Part shown: piece after piece, positions 50,461 to 59,026 of the stretch
Position numbering within the stretch: position 1 is the stretch's first letter
Layout of the letters: every line of letters begins with the position of its first letter
Source of the DNA: S015-6 sp964479535
GTDB lineage: Bacteria; Desulfobacterota; DSWW01
Reading direction: 5' to 3'
DNA: 64,000 nucleotides
Assembly (NCBI GenBank): GCA_964479535.1
Contig: CAYZMM010000015.1
Span: 1-64,000, forward strand
Notes under the pieces: model-generated
Database searches by the model: none
What the model saw: only the letters and a program-made list of their open reading frames with translations
Told to the model about the DNA's origin: nothing
Made by a program: the position numbers and the translations under genes

Positions 50461-50830
50461 ATGAGGCATCCCGGCGGGGCGATCCTTCACGACCTGGCCC
50501 TGAGGGGTTTCGAGGCGGTCCTGGTGGAGAGGGGCGAGCTGACTTCCGGCACGACGGGAAGACATCACGGCCAACGCCACAGCGGGGCGCGTTACGCCTT
50601 CAACGACCCCGAATCCGCTGCGGAATGTGCGGCGGAAAACGGGATTCTCCGACGGATCGCCCGCCCGGCCCTGGAGCTGAATGACGGCCTCTTTGTCGCC
50701 CTCTCCGAAGAAGAGCAGACCTTCAGTGGACCGTGCCCTGCTGTGCAGCAGGGTGTGCCCCACCGGGGTCTACCCGGCAGGTCACATCGACCGGCTTCGC
50801 AAGCGTCTGAGCAGGCGGGGAGAGCCCTGA
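50461..50830 (+). pseudogene. Remnant of GlpA-type glycerol-3-phosphate dehydrogenase joined to an Fe-S protein fragment
   Basis: From 50461 to about 50718 the frame encodes HDLALRGFEAVLVERG, SGTTGRHHGQRHSGARYA, NDPESAAECAAENGILRR and GLFVALSEEEQ, a clear match to the FAD domain of anaerobic GlpA. The first 10-15 residues with the GxGxxG motif are missing. After about 50720 this frame loses similarity, and another frame encodes CSRVCPTGVYPAGHIDRLRK to a stop near 50830, which looks like the C-terminus of a [4Fe-4S] protein. The gene is therefore truncated at both joins and cannot make a working enzyme. Confidence 0.75.
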
Positions 50831-50858
50831 TGGATCGAAGTTCGTTGCAGGATTCGGC

Positions 50859-51869
50859 CTAGACGCGTCCGAGCTCGATCGCTTCGATCGCCTCCCTCGC
50901 TTCCTGGAAGTTCGCGTCCAGTGACAGGGCCTTCTCGAAATTCGTCTTCGCCTGGTCCAGGTCCTTCAGGTCCACGTGGAGGCGCCCGATGTTGTAATAC
51001 AGCTTCGGCTGGTCGGGATGGATCTTCAGCGCCTTCTGATACTGGTTCAGGGCCGCCTGATAGTCCCCCCTTCTCCGATACAGGACACCGAGCGTGTTGT
51101 AGACGTTGATGGTGTCCGGATTCTCCTCGAGGATTTCGTTCAGGATCCCCTCCGCCTGCTCCTCCTTCTCGCTGCTCATGTAGATTTCCGCAGCCTTCTT
51201 CAAGCTCGCCGCCGCCTCCTGATCCTTCCCCATGGCCTTCAAGGCGCGGCCCATGGCCTCGTACGCCTTGGCGAAGTACCGGTCCAGCTTGGTCGCCTTG
51301 CGGAACGCCTCGATCGCCCCGGCGTATTCCCCCTTTACCGTTTTGATGTAGCCGATGTTGTAGTAGATTTCCGCGTTCTCCCCCTGTTGGAGCATCTGCT
51401 CGAACCGCTCGAGTGCTTCTTCGTACCTGTCGTTTTCGAGCAGCTTCATGCCCTCGAGGAAGGGGAGGCGCACCTCCTCCGGAACGCAGATCTCCATGAC
51501 CTGCGACATGGTTTCGACCTTCTTCTTCAAGGTCTCCACCTGGAAGGGCTTCACGATCAGGCCGGTGACCCCCGCACGGCCCGCATCGATGACCTTGGCC
51601 TGTGTAAATGCGTGGTCGGTCAGAAAGAAGGGCAGATTGATGTACCGGTCGTCGTTCCTCAGGATCTTCAACAACGCGAGCCCGGACATCTCGGGCATGT
51701 CCCATGCGGAAATCACACAGTCGTAGTTCCGAATCTTGAGGACGCTCCAGGCCTCGCCGCCGTTTCGTGCTTCGTGGACATCCGGGTATCCCAGGTAATG
51801 GAGGCTGTCGGTGAGTTCGCGGAGAGCGATGGAATTGCTGTCGACCACAAGAAACGAGAGCTTGGTCAT
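50859..51869 (-). CDS. Pseudo-receiver domain protein with TPR repeats
   Basis: A 336-residue protein with an N-terminal CheY-like receiver (residues 1-125) and a TPR array of about five repeats after residue 135 (for example NAEIYYNIGYIKTVKGEYAG, INVYNTLGVLYRRRGDYQAA). The receiver keeps Thr84 and Lys107, but the phosphate-accepting Asp is Ala55 in VISAWDMP and only one acidic residue is left in LVVDSNS. It therefore probably does not become phosphorylated in the normal way. Its start overlaps the preceding cyclase-like gene by 4 bases, which suggests that the two products work together. It should be cytoplasmic. Confidence 0.85.
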   Translation of the reverse strand: MTKLSFLVVDSNSIALRELTDSLHYLGYPDVHEARNGGEAWSVLKIRNYDCVISAWDMPEMSGLALLKILRNDDRYINLPFFLTDHAFTQAKVIDAGRAGVTGLIVKPFQVETLKKKVETMSQVMEICVPEEVRLPFLEGMKLLENDRYEEALERFEQMLQQGENAEIYYNIGYIKTVKGEYAGAIEAFRKATKLDRYFAKAYEAMGRALKAMGKDQEAAASLKKAAEIYMSSEKEEQAEGILNEILEENPDTINVYNTLGVLYRRRGDYQAALNQYQKALKIHPDQPKLYYNIGRLHVDLKDLDQAKTNFEKALSLDANFQEAREAIEAIELGRV

Positions 51870-53878
51870 GGCACGGGCTTTCCGGAGTCATCGGGAAGAG
51901 GGGACTCGATGAACTCTGCGATATTCTTCGCGGCCTGGGTGCTCTCGATCGTGCGGGAATGATGAATCCTGTACTCCAGTCCAACAGCCGCGGCCCCCCC
52001 CTGGTATTGCCGCACCCGAGTAGCTATTTCATAGCATCTGATCAGATTGTTTTCAAATGGGTCCAGATCCAGGGGAACGTGGAACAGGTCCCCCCACGTA
52101 TCCTGGATGAGGAGATCCGCGGAGGAGAGGTCCTGCCGGTTGCGGCCGAGGTCGGCCAGCAGAATGACCATGAGCTTCTCCCAGGCATGCTCGGAGTGCA
52201 GAACCTCCTCAGAGGCACGCAGAGAAAAGAAGCTTTGCAGGTCCTCGAGGAAGGTCTCGGCCCGCTTCGCGAAGGTGACGCTCCGGGCCTGGGTGAAGAT
52301 CACGGAGGTTCGTTTCGGATCGTACAGGCCGTTCAGCACGATCCAGCCCAGCACACGGACCAGGTGGGCGTCCGAAAAGAGGGTGGCGCCTTCTTTTCGT
52401 GAAGCCGGCCCCCAGTGCTCGTAGACGAACCAGCGATCCCCGCCCGCAGAATCCTTTCCGGGCTCGACGCGTACGGTGAGAGAGCCCCGTCCCGCGCGGA
52501 GGTGGACCGAGGCGTATCGGATCCGGTCCGGGCTGTCACCCAGCTTGCGCTGCAGCCTCTTTCGCGTTCGTTTCAGGTCTCGGAGCCCGGCCCATGCTTC
52601 TTCTTCTTGTCCCTTCGAAGCCTCGTCCACCAGGTCGAAGAGGAACCAGAGCTTCTGAAGGATGCGGTTTTCCAGGCCGAGTCTCTCCGCCTCGGTCCAG
52701 TCCGCATACGCCTCGTTTCGGTGCGCCTCGTACAGGGACCAGGCCCACTTCTTTCGGAGCCGATCCAGGGCCTCCCGACCCGGATGCCTGTCCTCTTGCA
52801 GGGGCGGCCCCGGGTAGCCGGACGCGCGGAGATAGATGCACTCCCTGACCAGCTGGGCCCCCTCTTCGTCATGAATGCTTTCGTGGAACCGGACCGCGCG
52901 CTCGAATGCACAGGTGGAGGGATCCGGCGAGGCACCGACCGATTGCGGCGTGCTGAAGGCACGCTTGACGTCGTCGCAAAGCAGGCCTTCCTCATCGCCG
53001 GAGAAGAAGTGGCAGGCCACCATCGACGCCTTGATCATGGATCGGACCGGGTCTTCCCGAAACCGGTAGATGTGGGAAAGCAGTGCGGGGGCGCACTCCT
53101 CCCCGGGGATGGTGCTCAGGGGCCCTAGATCGGCGTAGTCGTCTGCGGAGAAATCAGGATCGGACAGTCGGCGGATCTCTTCTGTCCATCGGCTGTGAGC
53201 GTCACCCCCCAGCCCGGTCGGCAGCACCGCCCAGAGAGGGATCTGCCCGCCGATGAGCAGGAAGGTTCGATAGAACTCCTCCTTCAGCAGGCTCCCATGG
53301 GGAAGCACCCTGTAGGGGGACTCCAGGGCGGAGAAGTCGTTGTTGCGAATCCGGTCGAAATCCAGAACCAGAAAGGTGAGGGCCTGGCCGTGGTTTTCGA
53401 GTGCCCAGTCCCGGATCCCTTCGAGCTTCTTCTGCAGGAGCTCGCTCTGCTGTTCGTCGACGGATTCCGGATCCAGGACGATCCAGTAGTTGAGGTCGGA
53501 AATCGCCGTCTGCCCGAGGGTTCCGGCACTGCCGGCGAGGTACATTCCGCGAACATAGTACCTCTTCAGCAGAAAGGCCGGTTTCGTCGTCTCATCGATC
53601 CCGACCCGTTGTCTGCCGACCTTCCAGAAGCCGGACTCGTAGAAGCGGTAGATACCGTGTGGAGTGCGGGGATCGTCCACGTAACCGGGCAGGCCCTCGG
53701 TGTTCAGATGAACCAGGACGGGTACTGTCTCGAATGCCTCCCTCCCCTCGGGCGAGAGGCGTCGGATCAGCTCTCCCAGCCGAGCCACATTGTAGCTTCC
53801 GAAGGCACCCCGCCTGTCCTGGATCAGCTTCTTGAGGGAGGGGGCATCGGGTATTTTCTGGCCTGTGTCCGATTTCAT
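51866..53878 (-). CDS. Class I adenylate cyclase-like protein
   Basis: A 670-residue protein with the class I (enterobacterial CyaA) catalytic domain: GSAGTLGQTAISDLNYWIVLD aligns with the GS-x-SDLDIW motif. Support continues in FLVLDFDRIRNNDF and KEEFYRTFLLIGGQIPLWAVLP. The metal-binding pair, DxD in active cyclases, reads Asp128-Leu-Asn130, so the second Asp is lost. The C-terminal 250 residues have no clear family and differ from the CyaA regulatory part. The start overlaps nothing and has no clear ribosome site. It is coupled to the pseudo-receiver/TPR gene. Whether it makes cAMP is open. Confidence 0.78.
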   Translation of the reverse strand: MKSDTGQKIPDAPSLKKLIQDRRGAFGSYNVARLGELIRRLSPEGREAFETVPVLVHLNTEGLPGYVDDPRTPHGIYRFYESGFWKVGRQRVGIDETTKPAFLLKRYYVRGMYLAGSAGTLGQTAISDLNYWIVLDPESVDEQQSELLQKKLEGIRDWALENHGQALTFLVLDFDRIRNNDFSALESPYRVLPHGSLLKEEFYRTFLLIGGQIPLWAVLPTGLGGDAHSRWTEEIRRLSDPDFSADDYADLGPLSTIPGEECAPALLSHIYRFREDPVRSMIKASMVACHFFSGDEEGLLCDDVKRAFSTPQSVGASPDPSTCAFERAVRFHESIHDEEGAQLVRECIYLRASGYPGPPLQEDRHPGREALDRLRKKWAWSLYEAHRNEAYADWTEAERLGLENRILQKLWFLFDLVDEASKGQEEEAWAGLRDLKRTRKRLQRKLGDSPDRIRYASVHLRAGRGSLTVRVEPGKDSAGGDRWFVYEHWGPASRKEGATLFSDAHLVRVLGWIVLNGLYDPKRTSVIFTQARSVTFAKRAETFLEDLQSFFSLRASEEVLHSEHAWEKLMVILLADLGRNRQDLSSADLLIQDTWGDLFHVPLDLDPFENNLIRCYEIATRVRQYQGGAAAVGLEYRIHHSRTIESTQAAKNIAEFIESPLPDDSGKPVP

Positions 53879-54024
53879 GGATCAAGAGTTGGTTTCAAGC
53901 GGCGGCCTTGGTTCCGAGAGCGAAGGGCGGGCACATGGGCCACCACGAACACTGGGCAAAGTACCATTTCGAGTGTAGAATGTGAAGCGGGCTTCCGACG
54001 AGGCCCGTTATTCCGGGAGATCCG

Positions 54025-54717
54025 ATGAAGGAAGAAAGAGAAGAGCCGGTCGCCGGGGAGACGGAACAGGAAGAGCCCCATCTCGAGGTTGTGGACGAGG
54101 ACGAGGCGGTTGGGGAACCGGAACAGGCGGACGTCGATGGCCGCCTCGAGCTGGACCGGATGGAGGTCAGAGGGGAGGAAGAGCCGAAAGCGCAGCCGGT
54201 GGAGCCGCCGGAACCGGAGCCTGCACCGGTGGAACCGGAGGCGCCCGAGGAAAGGCCGCCGGCCGGTCCTGGGCTGCTTGCGCGTCTGGCCGGCCGGTGG
54301 GTCTGGATCCTCGGCACACTGGCGTGTCTGGCGGTCCTGTCGGCCGTCCTCCTGTTCGTCCTGGTTCCCGAACGAAAGGTACGGCAGGAAGCGAAGCTGG
54401 GAAAACGGGTGCACGTGGTCAATGCCTCCCTCGGCGGCGAGCACTACGTTCTTTTCAATCTCTACGGCCCGTTTCGTCATCCGAAGGGGCTGGCCGCCCT
54501 CCAACGGGGCATGCCGAAGATCCGGAACGATCTGATCGTATCGGGAGGGGACCCGCGCGTGTCGCTGGCGATCAAGGAGCGGGATCTGTACTTCCTGGAG
54601 GGTCACATCCTCGAGATCGTCGGTGAGGCGACCGGAATCCCGGTTGAGAAGATGGACCTGAAGGGGTTGTCCATCACCCGCTATTCGGATGAGACAGAGG
54701 TCGAGGACGAGGGTTGA
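54025..54717 (+). CDS. Acidic single-pass membrane protein
   Basis: A 230-residue protein. The first 80 residues are rich in Glu, Pro and Asp (low complexity), followed by one transmembrane helix (about residues 92-116) and a folded C-terminal domain of about 110 residues. The last part, MPKIRNDLIVSGGDPRV through IEKMDLKGLSITRY-like strands, is faintly reminiscent of the FliL periplasmic domain, but no firm family was recognised. GGGAG lies 5 bases before the ATG. Its stop overlaps the start of the ABC transporter ATPase (TGATG), so it may be an accessory of that exporter. Confidence 0.6.
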   Translation: MKEEREEPVAGETEQEEPHLEVVDEDEAVGEPEQADVDGRLELDRMEVRGEEEPKAQPVEPPEPEPAPVEPEAPEERPPAGPGLLARLAGRWVWILGTLACLAVLSAVLLFVLVPERKVRQEAKLGKRVHVVNASLGGEHYVLFNLYGPFRHPKGLAALQRGMPKIRNDLIVSGGDPRVSLAIKERDLYFLEGHILEIVGEATGIPVEKMDLKGLSITRYSDETEVEDEG

Positions 54718-55652
54718 TGCCGGACTGTGAACGGGCCGTAGAGGCCGTAGACCTGGTGAAGCATTTCGGACCCATAAAGGCCGTGGATGGCATCTCCTGC
54801 CAGGTGCCGAAGGGGGTCTCCTTCGGGTTTCTCGGGCCGAACGGGGCGGGAAAGACGACGTTCATGAGGATGATCTGCTGCCTGTCCATCCCGACCCGTG
54901 GTTCGCTGCGGGTCCTTGGAATGGACCCGGCCCGGCATGAGAGGAAGATCAAGGAGAGCATCGGAATCGTGCCGCAGCACAGCAGCCTCGACGAGGACCT
55001 CACCGTCCTGGAGAATCTCATGCTCTTTGCGCGGTATCACGCGATCCCGCGGGCCGAGGCGAAGAGGCGGGCGGAAGAGCTTCTCGATTTCGTCAAGCTG
55101 GCGGACCGGAAGGGCGCAAGGGTGCCGGAGCTTTCCGGGGGGATGCAGCGTCGTCTGCTCATTGCCCGCGCCCTGATCAACGGCCCCCGCATCCTGGTGC
55201 TCGACGAACCGACCACCGGGCTCGATCCCCAGGTGCGACATCTGATCTGGAGACGGCTCCGGGCGTTGAAGAGGCAGGGCATCACGCTTCTGATGACCAC
55301 GCACTACATGGATGAGGCGGAGAGCCTGTGCGACGAGATCGTGATCATGAACGCGGGGAAGATCATCGAGAGGGGCGCGCCCCAGGATCTGGTGAGGCAC
55401 CACATCGGACGATTCACCCTCGAGGTCCCGGTGAACGGGGGCGACGCGGAAGGGGCGGTCCGGAGGGGCTTCGACGATTCGAACTGCAGAGTAGAGCGAT
55501 ACGGAGACCGGGTCTACGTGCACGCGGACCGGAGCGAGACCCTGACCGGCGGCATCGAGACCGTAGCGGCATACGATCCGATCCTGCGGCCTTCCACACT
55601 CGAGGACGTCTTCCTGAAACTTACCGGCAGGGAATTGTCGCACGAGGAGTGA
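54717..55652 (+). CDS. ABC exporter ATP-binding protein (NodI type)
   Basis: A 311-residue ATPase of an ABC-2-type exporter. Walker A is GPNGAGKTT, the Q-loop GIVPQHSS, the signature LSGGMQRR, Walker B ILVLDEPTTGLDP and the switch His in MTTHYMDEAE. A C-terminal extension of about 80 residues after the nucleotide domain follows the NodI/DrrA pattern. The ATG at 54717 overlaps the upstream stop. With the next gene it forms an exporter of unknown cargo, commonly lipids, polysaccharides or drugs. Confidence 0.92.
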   Translation: MPDCERAVEAVDLVKHFGPIKAVDGISCQVPKGVSFGFLGPNGAGKTTFMRMICCLSIPTRGSLRVLGMDPARHERKIKESIGIVPQHSSLDEDLTVLENLMLFARYHAIPRAEAKRRAEELLDFVKLADRKGARVPELSGGMQRRLLIARALINGPRILVLDEPTTGLDPQVRHLIWRRLRALKRQGITLLMTTHYMDEAESLCDEIVIMNAGKIIERGAPQDLVRHHIGRFTLEVPVNGGDAEGAVRRGFDDSNCRVERYGDRVYVHADRSETLTGGIETVAAYDPILRPSTLEDVFLKLTGRELSHEE

Positions 55653-55692
55653 ACGGGAAAGATGCGACGGGGCCGTTTGAGGGGGTCAGGGA

Positions 55693-56460
55693 ATGCATAT
55701 CGTCAGGATGAAGCGGTCATGGGTGTACGTCTGGCTGCGAAACTTCACGGTGTACAGGCGGGGGTGGAAAACGAACGTGCTGCCCCCCTTCGTTCAGCCC
55801 ATCAGCCTGCTGCTCATCATGGGACTCGGCGTGGGCCACTACGTGGGGGAGATCGACGGGATGCCCTATCTGATCTTCGTTACGGCGGGCATTCTGGTCA
55901 CCGAATCCATGCTGCGGGCGGCCTTCGAGTGCACCTATTCCAGCTTCTACAGGATGAAGTACCAGAAGACATTCGATGCCATTATCAGCACGCCGGTTAC
56001 GCCGGATGAGGTCGCCTTCGGCGAGGTGATGTGGGGCGCCACCAAGTCCCTGATCAGCTCCGCGGTGCTGTTCGTCGTGATGTTCCTCATCGGCGTCTTC
56101 GATCACGCCCTTGCCCTGGCCGCGTTCCCGATCATCGTGGTCGGCGGGGTCAACTTCGCAGCGGCATCGCTGATCGTTTCCTCCCGGGCGCGGGAGTTCG
56201 AGCACTTCCAGTTCTTCTTCGCGGTCCTTTTTCCGCTCGTCTTCCTTTGCGGCACCTACTTTCCCCTCGACCGGCTTCCCTTTGCCATGCAGTGTGTCCT
56301 CTGGCTGATTCCGCTCACTTCGGTCGTGGATGTCATACGAGCCATCGTTTCCGGTACGGGTTCGCCTTACTTCGTCTGGAAGCTCTTCTACGTTCTGGCC
56401 ACGACGATCCTCCTCGTCGAGATCGCCATGCGCTCCCTCACCAGAAGGCTGGTCGATTAG
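55693..56460 (+). CDS. ABC-2 type permease (NodJ type)
   Basis: A 255-residue six-helix permease of the ABC-2 family. The N-terminal amphipathic stretch, the cytoplasmic loop KYQKTFDAIISTPVTPDEVAFGEVMWG and FPLVFLCGTYFPLDRLPFAMQ are typical of NodJ-like exporters. A second possible start, ATG at 55708, has no better ribosome site. It lies 40 bases after the ATPase gene and ends the apparent three-gene operon. Confidence 0.9.
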   Translation: MHIVRMKRSWVYVWLRNFTVYRRGWKTNVLPPFVQPISLLLIMGLGVGHYVGEIDGMPYLIFVTAGILVTESMLRAAFECTYSSFYRMKYQKTFDAIISTPVTPDEVAFGEVMWGATKSLISSAVLFVVMFLIGVFDHALALAAFPIIVVGGVNFAAASLIVSSRAREFEHFQFFFAVLFPLVFLCGTYFPLDRLPFAMQCVLWLIPLTSVVDVIRAIVSGTGSPYFVWKLFYVLATTILLVEIAMRSLTRRLVD

Positions 56461-56497
56461 GAGGTTGGTTCTTTTTTCGTTTCTTGTGTAGAATAGA

Positions 56498-57730
56498 ATG
56501 ATGTGTGATTCACGTCCCGTCCCGATCTTTCTCGCCGTGGCCCTGTGCGTGATGTGCCTGACCGCCACAGCCTGCGTACCCCCCCCTCCTACCTACGCGG
56601 GTTACGGCTACCTGATCATCGCGCCCCGCAGCGCCATGCCGGAGGTGCGGGAATTCGCGGAGTACAAGGCTTCGCGGGGGTTTCTCGTCCAGGAGGTCGT
56701 CCTGGAGGAGGTCCTCGCAGACACGCCCGGCAGGGACGATGCGGAGAGGATCCGCAACTATCTGCAGGGCTACGCCACGCTCACCCCGGAGAGGGAATTC
56801 GTCCTGCTGGTCGGGTCCGTCGACACGATGCCGATGCGCATCACCCATCCCATGTATTTCGATCACAGCGAGTCGACGCAGGTGCCCACCGACTTCTATT
56901 ACGAGGAGCTCACTGCGGAGTGGGACGGGGACGGAGACGGCTTCTTCGGCGAGTACGGGGACGACATGACGGCCGAGACGGAGGACTACGACGCGGAGCT
57001 CTACGTGGGGAGGATTCCGTGGGACGGTCCCGAGGAGATCCGTGCCATATTGGACACGATCATGCGGTACGAGGAAGACCGGTCCGTGCGGATGAGCAGG
57101 GCTCTGCTTGGGGCGGCTACCATCATCGAGGACTGTGACACCTCCTTCCTTGCGACCCTCGGGGACGAGATCCTCTTCACGCCTCTGGGCTATGACACAA
57201 CCCGGCTCTGCGAGTCGTGTCCCGGCGTCAACCCGGACTTCGAACTCACCCAGACGAGCTTCGTGGAGCAGTGGGAGGCGATCGAGCCCGCCTTTGCACT
57301 CACGTTGTCCCACGGGGTGCCGGGCGCGGTGGTGATGGGCGACAAGGAGACCCCTTTTCTCGGTACGGATCGTGTGCCGCAGGGCGTTGAGCCGGCGGTG
57401 ATGACGTCCACGGCCTGCTCGATCGGTTCACCCGACTCGCCCGACCCGAGTCTGGGGCGGGTTCTGGTGCGGGAGGGCGTCTGCGCCGGTGCGCTGGTGG
57501 CGACCCGGTGGACCTGGTACGGGGCGGACCCCTGGCCGGTTCTGCTCGCCGGGGTGAGACTCGTCACGGTGCTGGTCGCGGAGAAGCGTTGCCTTGCAGA
57601 GGCGAAGATGAGCTTCGTGGAGTACTACCGTCACAACGAGCGGGTTCCCGAGAACATGCCGGGCCACTACTTCCACCAGGACCTGTTCATGTTCGTGCTC
57701 TACGGCGACCCTTCTATTCAGATCCCCTGA
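56498..57730 (+). CDS. Gingipain-like (C25) cysteine peptidase lipoprotein
   Basis: A 410-residue exported protein with lipobox TATAC and Cys26 as the lipid site. The body resembles the peptidase C25 domain: an N-terminal open alpha-beta part (YLIIAPRSAMPEVREFAEYK), an Asp/Gly-rich calcium-like loop (DGDGDGFFGEYGDD), a catalytic His in LTLSHGVPG and the nucleophilic Cys in MTSTACSIGSPD. The C-terminal SVIQ-like strand YGDPSIQIP also fits. The length is that of the catalytic unit without propeptide or adhesin regions. Its 3' end overlaps the next, converging gene by 17 bases. The His/Cys pair supports an active enzyme. Confidence 0.82.
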   Translation: MMCDSRPVPIFLAVALCVMCLTATACVPPPPTYAGYGYLIIAPRSAMPEVREFAEYKASRGFLVQEVVLEEVLADTPGRDDAERIRNYLQGYATLTPEREFVLLVGSVDTMPMRITHPMYFDHSESTQVPTDFYYEELTAEWDGDGDGFFGEYGDDMTAETEDYDAELYVGRIPWDGPEEIRAILDTIMRYEEDRSVRMSRALLGAATIIEDCDTSFLATLGDEILFTPLGYDTTRLCESCPGVNPDFELTQTSFVEQWEAIEPAFALTLSHGVPGAVVMGDKETPFLGTDRVPQGVEPAVMTSTACSIGSPDSPDPSLGRVLVREGVCAGALVATRWTWYGADPWPVLLAGVRLVTVLVAEKRCLAEAKMSFVEYYRHNERVPENMPGHYFHQDLFMFVLYGDPSIQIP

Positions 57731-58523
57731 CCTTCTCCGTCAGCTCCTTGACCGCGTCCATGTACGGCTCGATGCCGCGAGCGAAAATGTCGTTGTGGTT
57801 CGCCTTCGGAATCATGAGCAGCCGCTTGTCGTCGGCCGGGCAGGCTTCGTACAGGGCACGACCGTCGCGGAAGGGAATGATGTGGTCGTGCTCCGCGTGG
57901 ATGATGAGCGTGGGCTTCGGGAAGGTCCGGATCTTGTCCACATTCCGGAAGCCCTCCTCCTCCGTGACGCCGAGGGCCTTCATGTCGATGCCGAGAAGCT
58001 GCAAGAGAGGCTCCGCATAGGCGAATCCGCTCTCTATGATCAGCCCGTCGATCTCCCGGGCGTAGCAGGAGATCAGCTCCAGGACCGAAGCGCTGCCGAG
58101 AGATCTGCCCATCACGATGAAGGGCCCGGTATAGCCGTTCTCCGCCAGCCAGTTCCTCGTGTACTCGAAGAGGACGTGGCAGTCCTTCATCATGGCCGAC
58201 ACGGTGGGCCTTCCGGTGGACCGGCCGTACCCCCTGTAGTCGACGGGCAGGAAGTTGATTCCCCTCACCATGTAAAGGGGCGCCAGGTCCTCGTAATCCG
58301 CCACGATCTCTCCGTTGCCGTGGAAGAAGAGGATGTTCGGCGCCTCCTTGCCGGCGAGGTAGTAGCGGGCGCCGATGAACACATCCTCCTCGACCGGGAT
58401 CTGAATGTCCACCGCCCCTTCCACGGGGCGCGGTTCGCCCCACTCCGGTCGTGGGTGGAAGAGAAACATCAGGATCTCGGGCCGGTCGAGCGGGGAGTAA
58501 TCGGTTCTGTTCGCGCTGGCCAT
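57714..58523 (-). CDS. Alpha/beta hydrolase (BEM46/YfhR-like)
   Basis: A 269-residue serine hydrolase. The nucleophile is in GRSLGSASVLEL, the oxyanion strand in ILFFHGNGEIVADY, the acid in LIIHAEHDHIIP and the His in KANHNDIF. The order and spacing fit the BEM46/YfhR group of lipid or peptide hydrolases. The start is the ATG at 58523 with GGAG 8 bases before; an open frame to 58589 lacks a ribosome site. It is cytoplasmic and without an obvious partner. Confidence 0.87.
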   Translation of the reverse strand: MASANRTDYSPLDRPEILMFLFHPRPEWGEPRPVEGAVDIQIPVEEDVFIGARYYLAGKEAPNILFFHGNGEIVADYEDLAPLYMVRGINFLPVDYRGYGRSTGRPTVSAMMKDCHVLFEYTRNWLAENGYTGPFIVMGRSLGSASVLELISCYAREIDGLIIESGFAYAEPLLQLLGIDMKALGVTEEEGFRNVDKIRTFPKPTLIIHAEHDHIIPFRDGRALYEACPADDKRLLMIPKANHNDIFARGIEPYMDAVKELTEKVRGSE

Positions 58524-58644
58524 GGGGTGGTCTCCGGTAAAGGGTTCAGGGATCAGGGGAGCAGCCCCTTTCCACAAGCTAGTCGGCACACCCGCATTTG
58601 TAAAGGGAAGCCATTGAACGTCTGGTCAGAACGGGTAGAATGAG

Positions 58645-59026
58645 AGCGATGAAGCGAGAAACGATCTGATCTTCCGTGACCTGGTCCGTGCGGTCGAACG
58701 GGGCCGGTCGCCCTTGCTCCTTTCGGAACGAACGGACCATGTGGAGGAATTCGCCAGGAGGTGCGAGGGCGTGATAAGACATGTGGTGGTCCTCCGGGGA
58801 GGCATGAGCAAGACCCGGCGCCGGGTCCTGGCGGGGCACACTGCAGCAGTACGCCGGGCGCCTACACCGCCTTCATGATGCGAAATCGATGGTTCAGATC
58901 TATGATTACGTGGACGGCCGCGTGCCGATGCTGATGCGCATGCATGAACGAAGGCTTGCCGGGTACCGGTCCATCGGATACCGGAGCGGTGAGGCCACAG
59001 CCAGTGAAGAAGGAGCCGCAGCGTGA
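58645..59026 (+). pseudogene. Remnant of a DEAD/DEAH-box (SF2) helicase
   Basis: From about 58652 one frame encodes RDLVRAVERGRSPLLLSERTDHVEEFARR and VVVLRGGMSKTRRR, a piece of an SF2 helicase C-terminal domain. Near 58835 the frame is lost and another frame gives LQQYAGRLHRLHDAKS, VQIYDYVDGRVPMLMRM and RRLAGYRSIGY, the end of the same protein family including motif VI (QYAGRLHR). An internal deletion and frameshift separate the two. The final TGA overlaps the ATG of glnS. Only about 125 codons remain, so it is a decayed gene. Confidence 0.78.
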
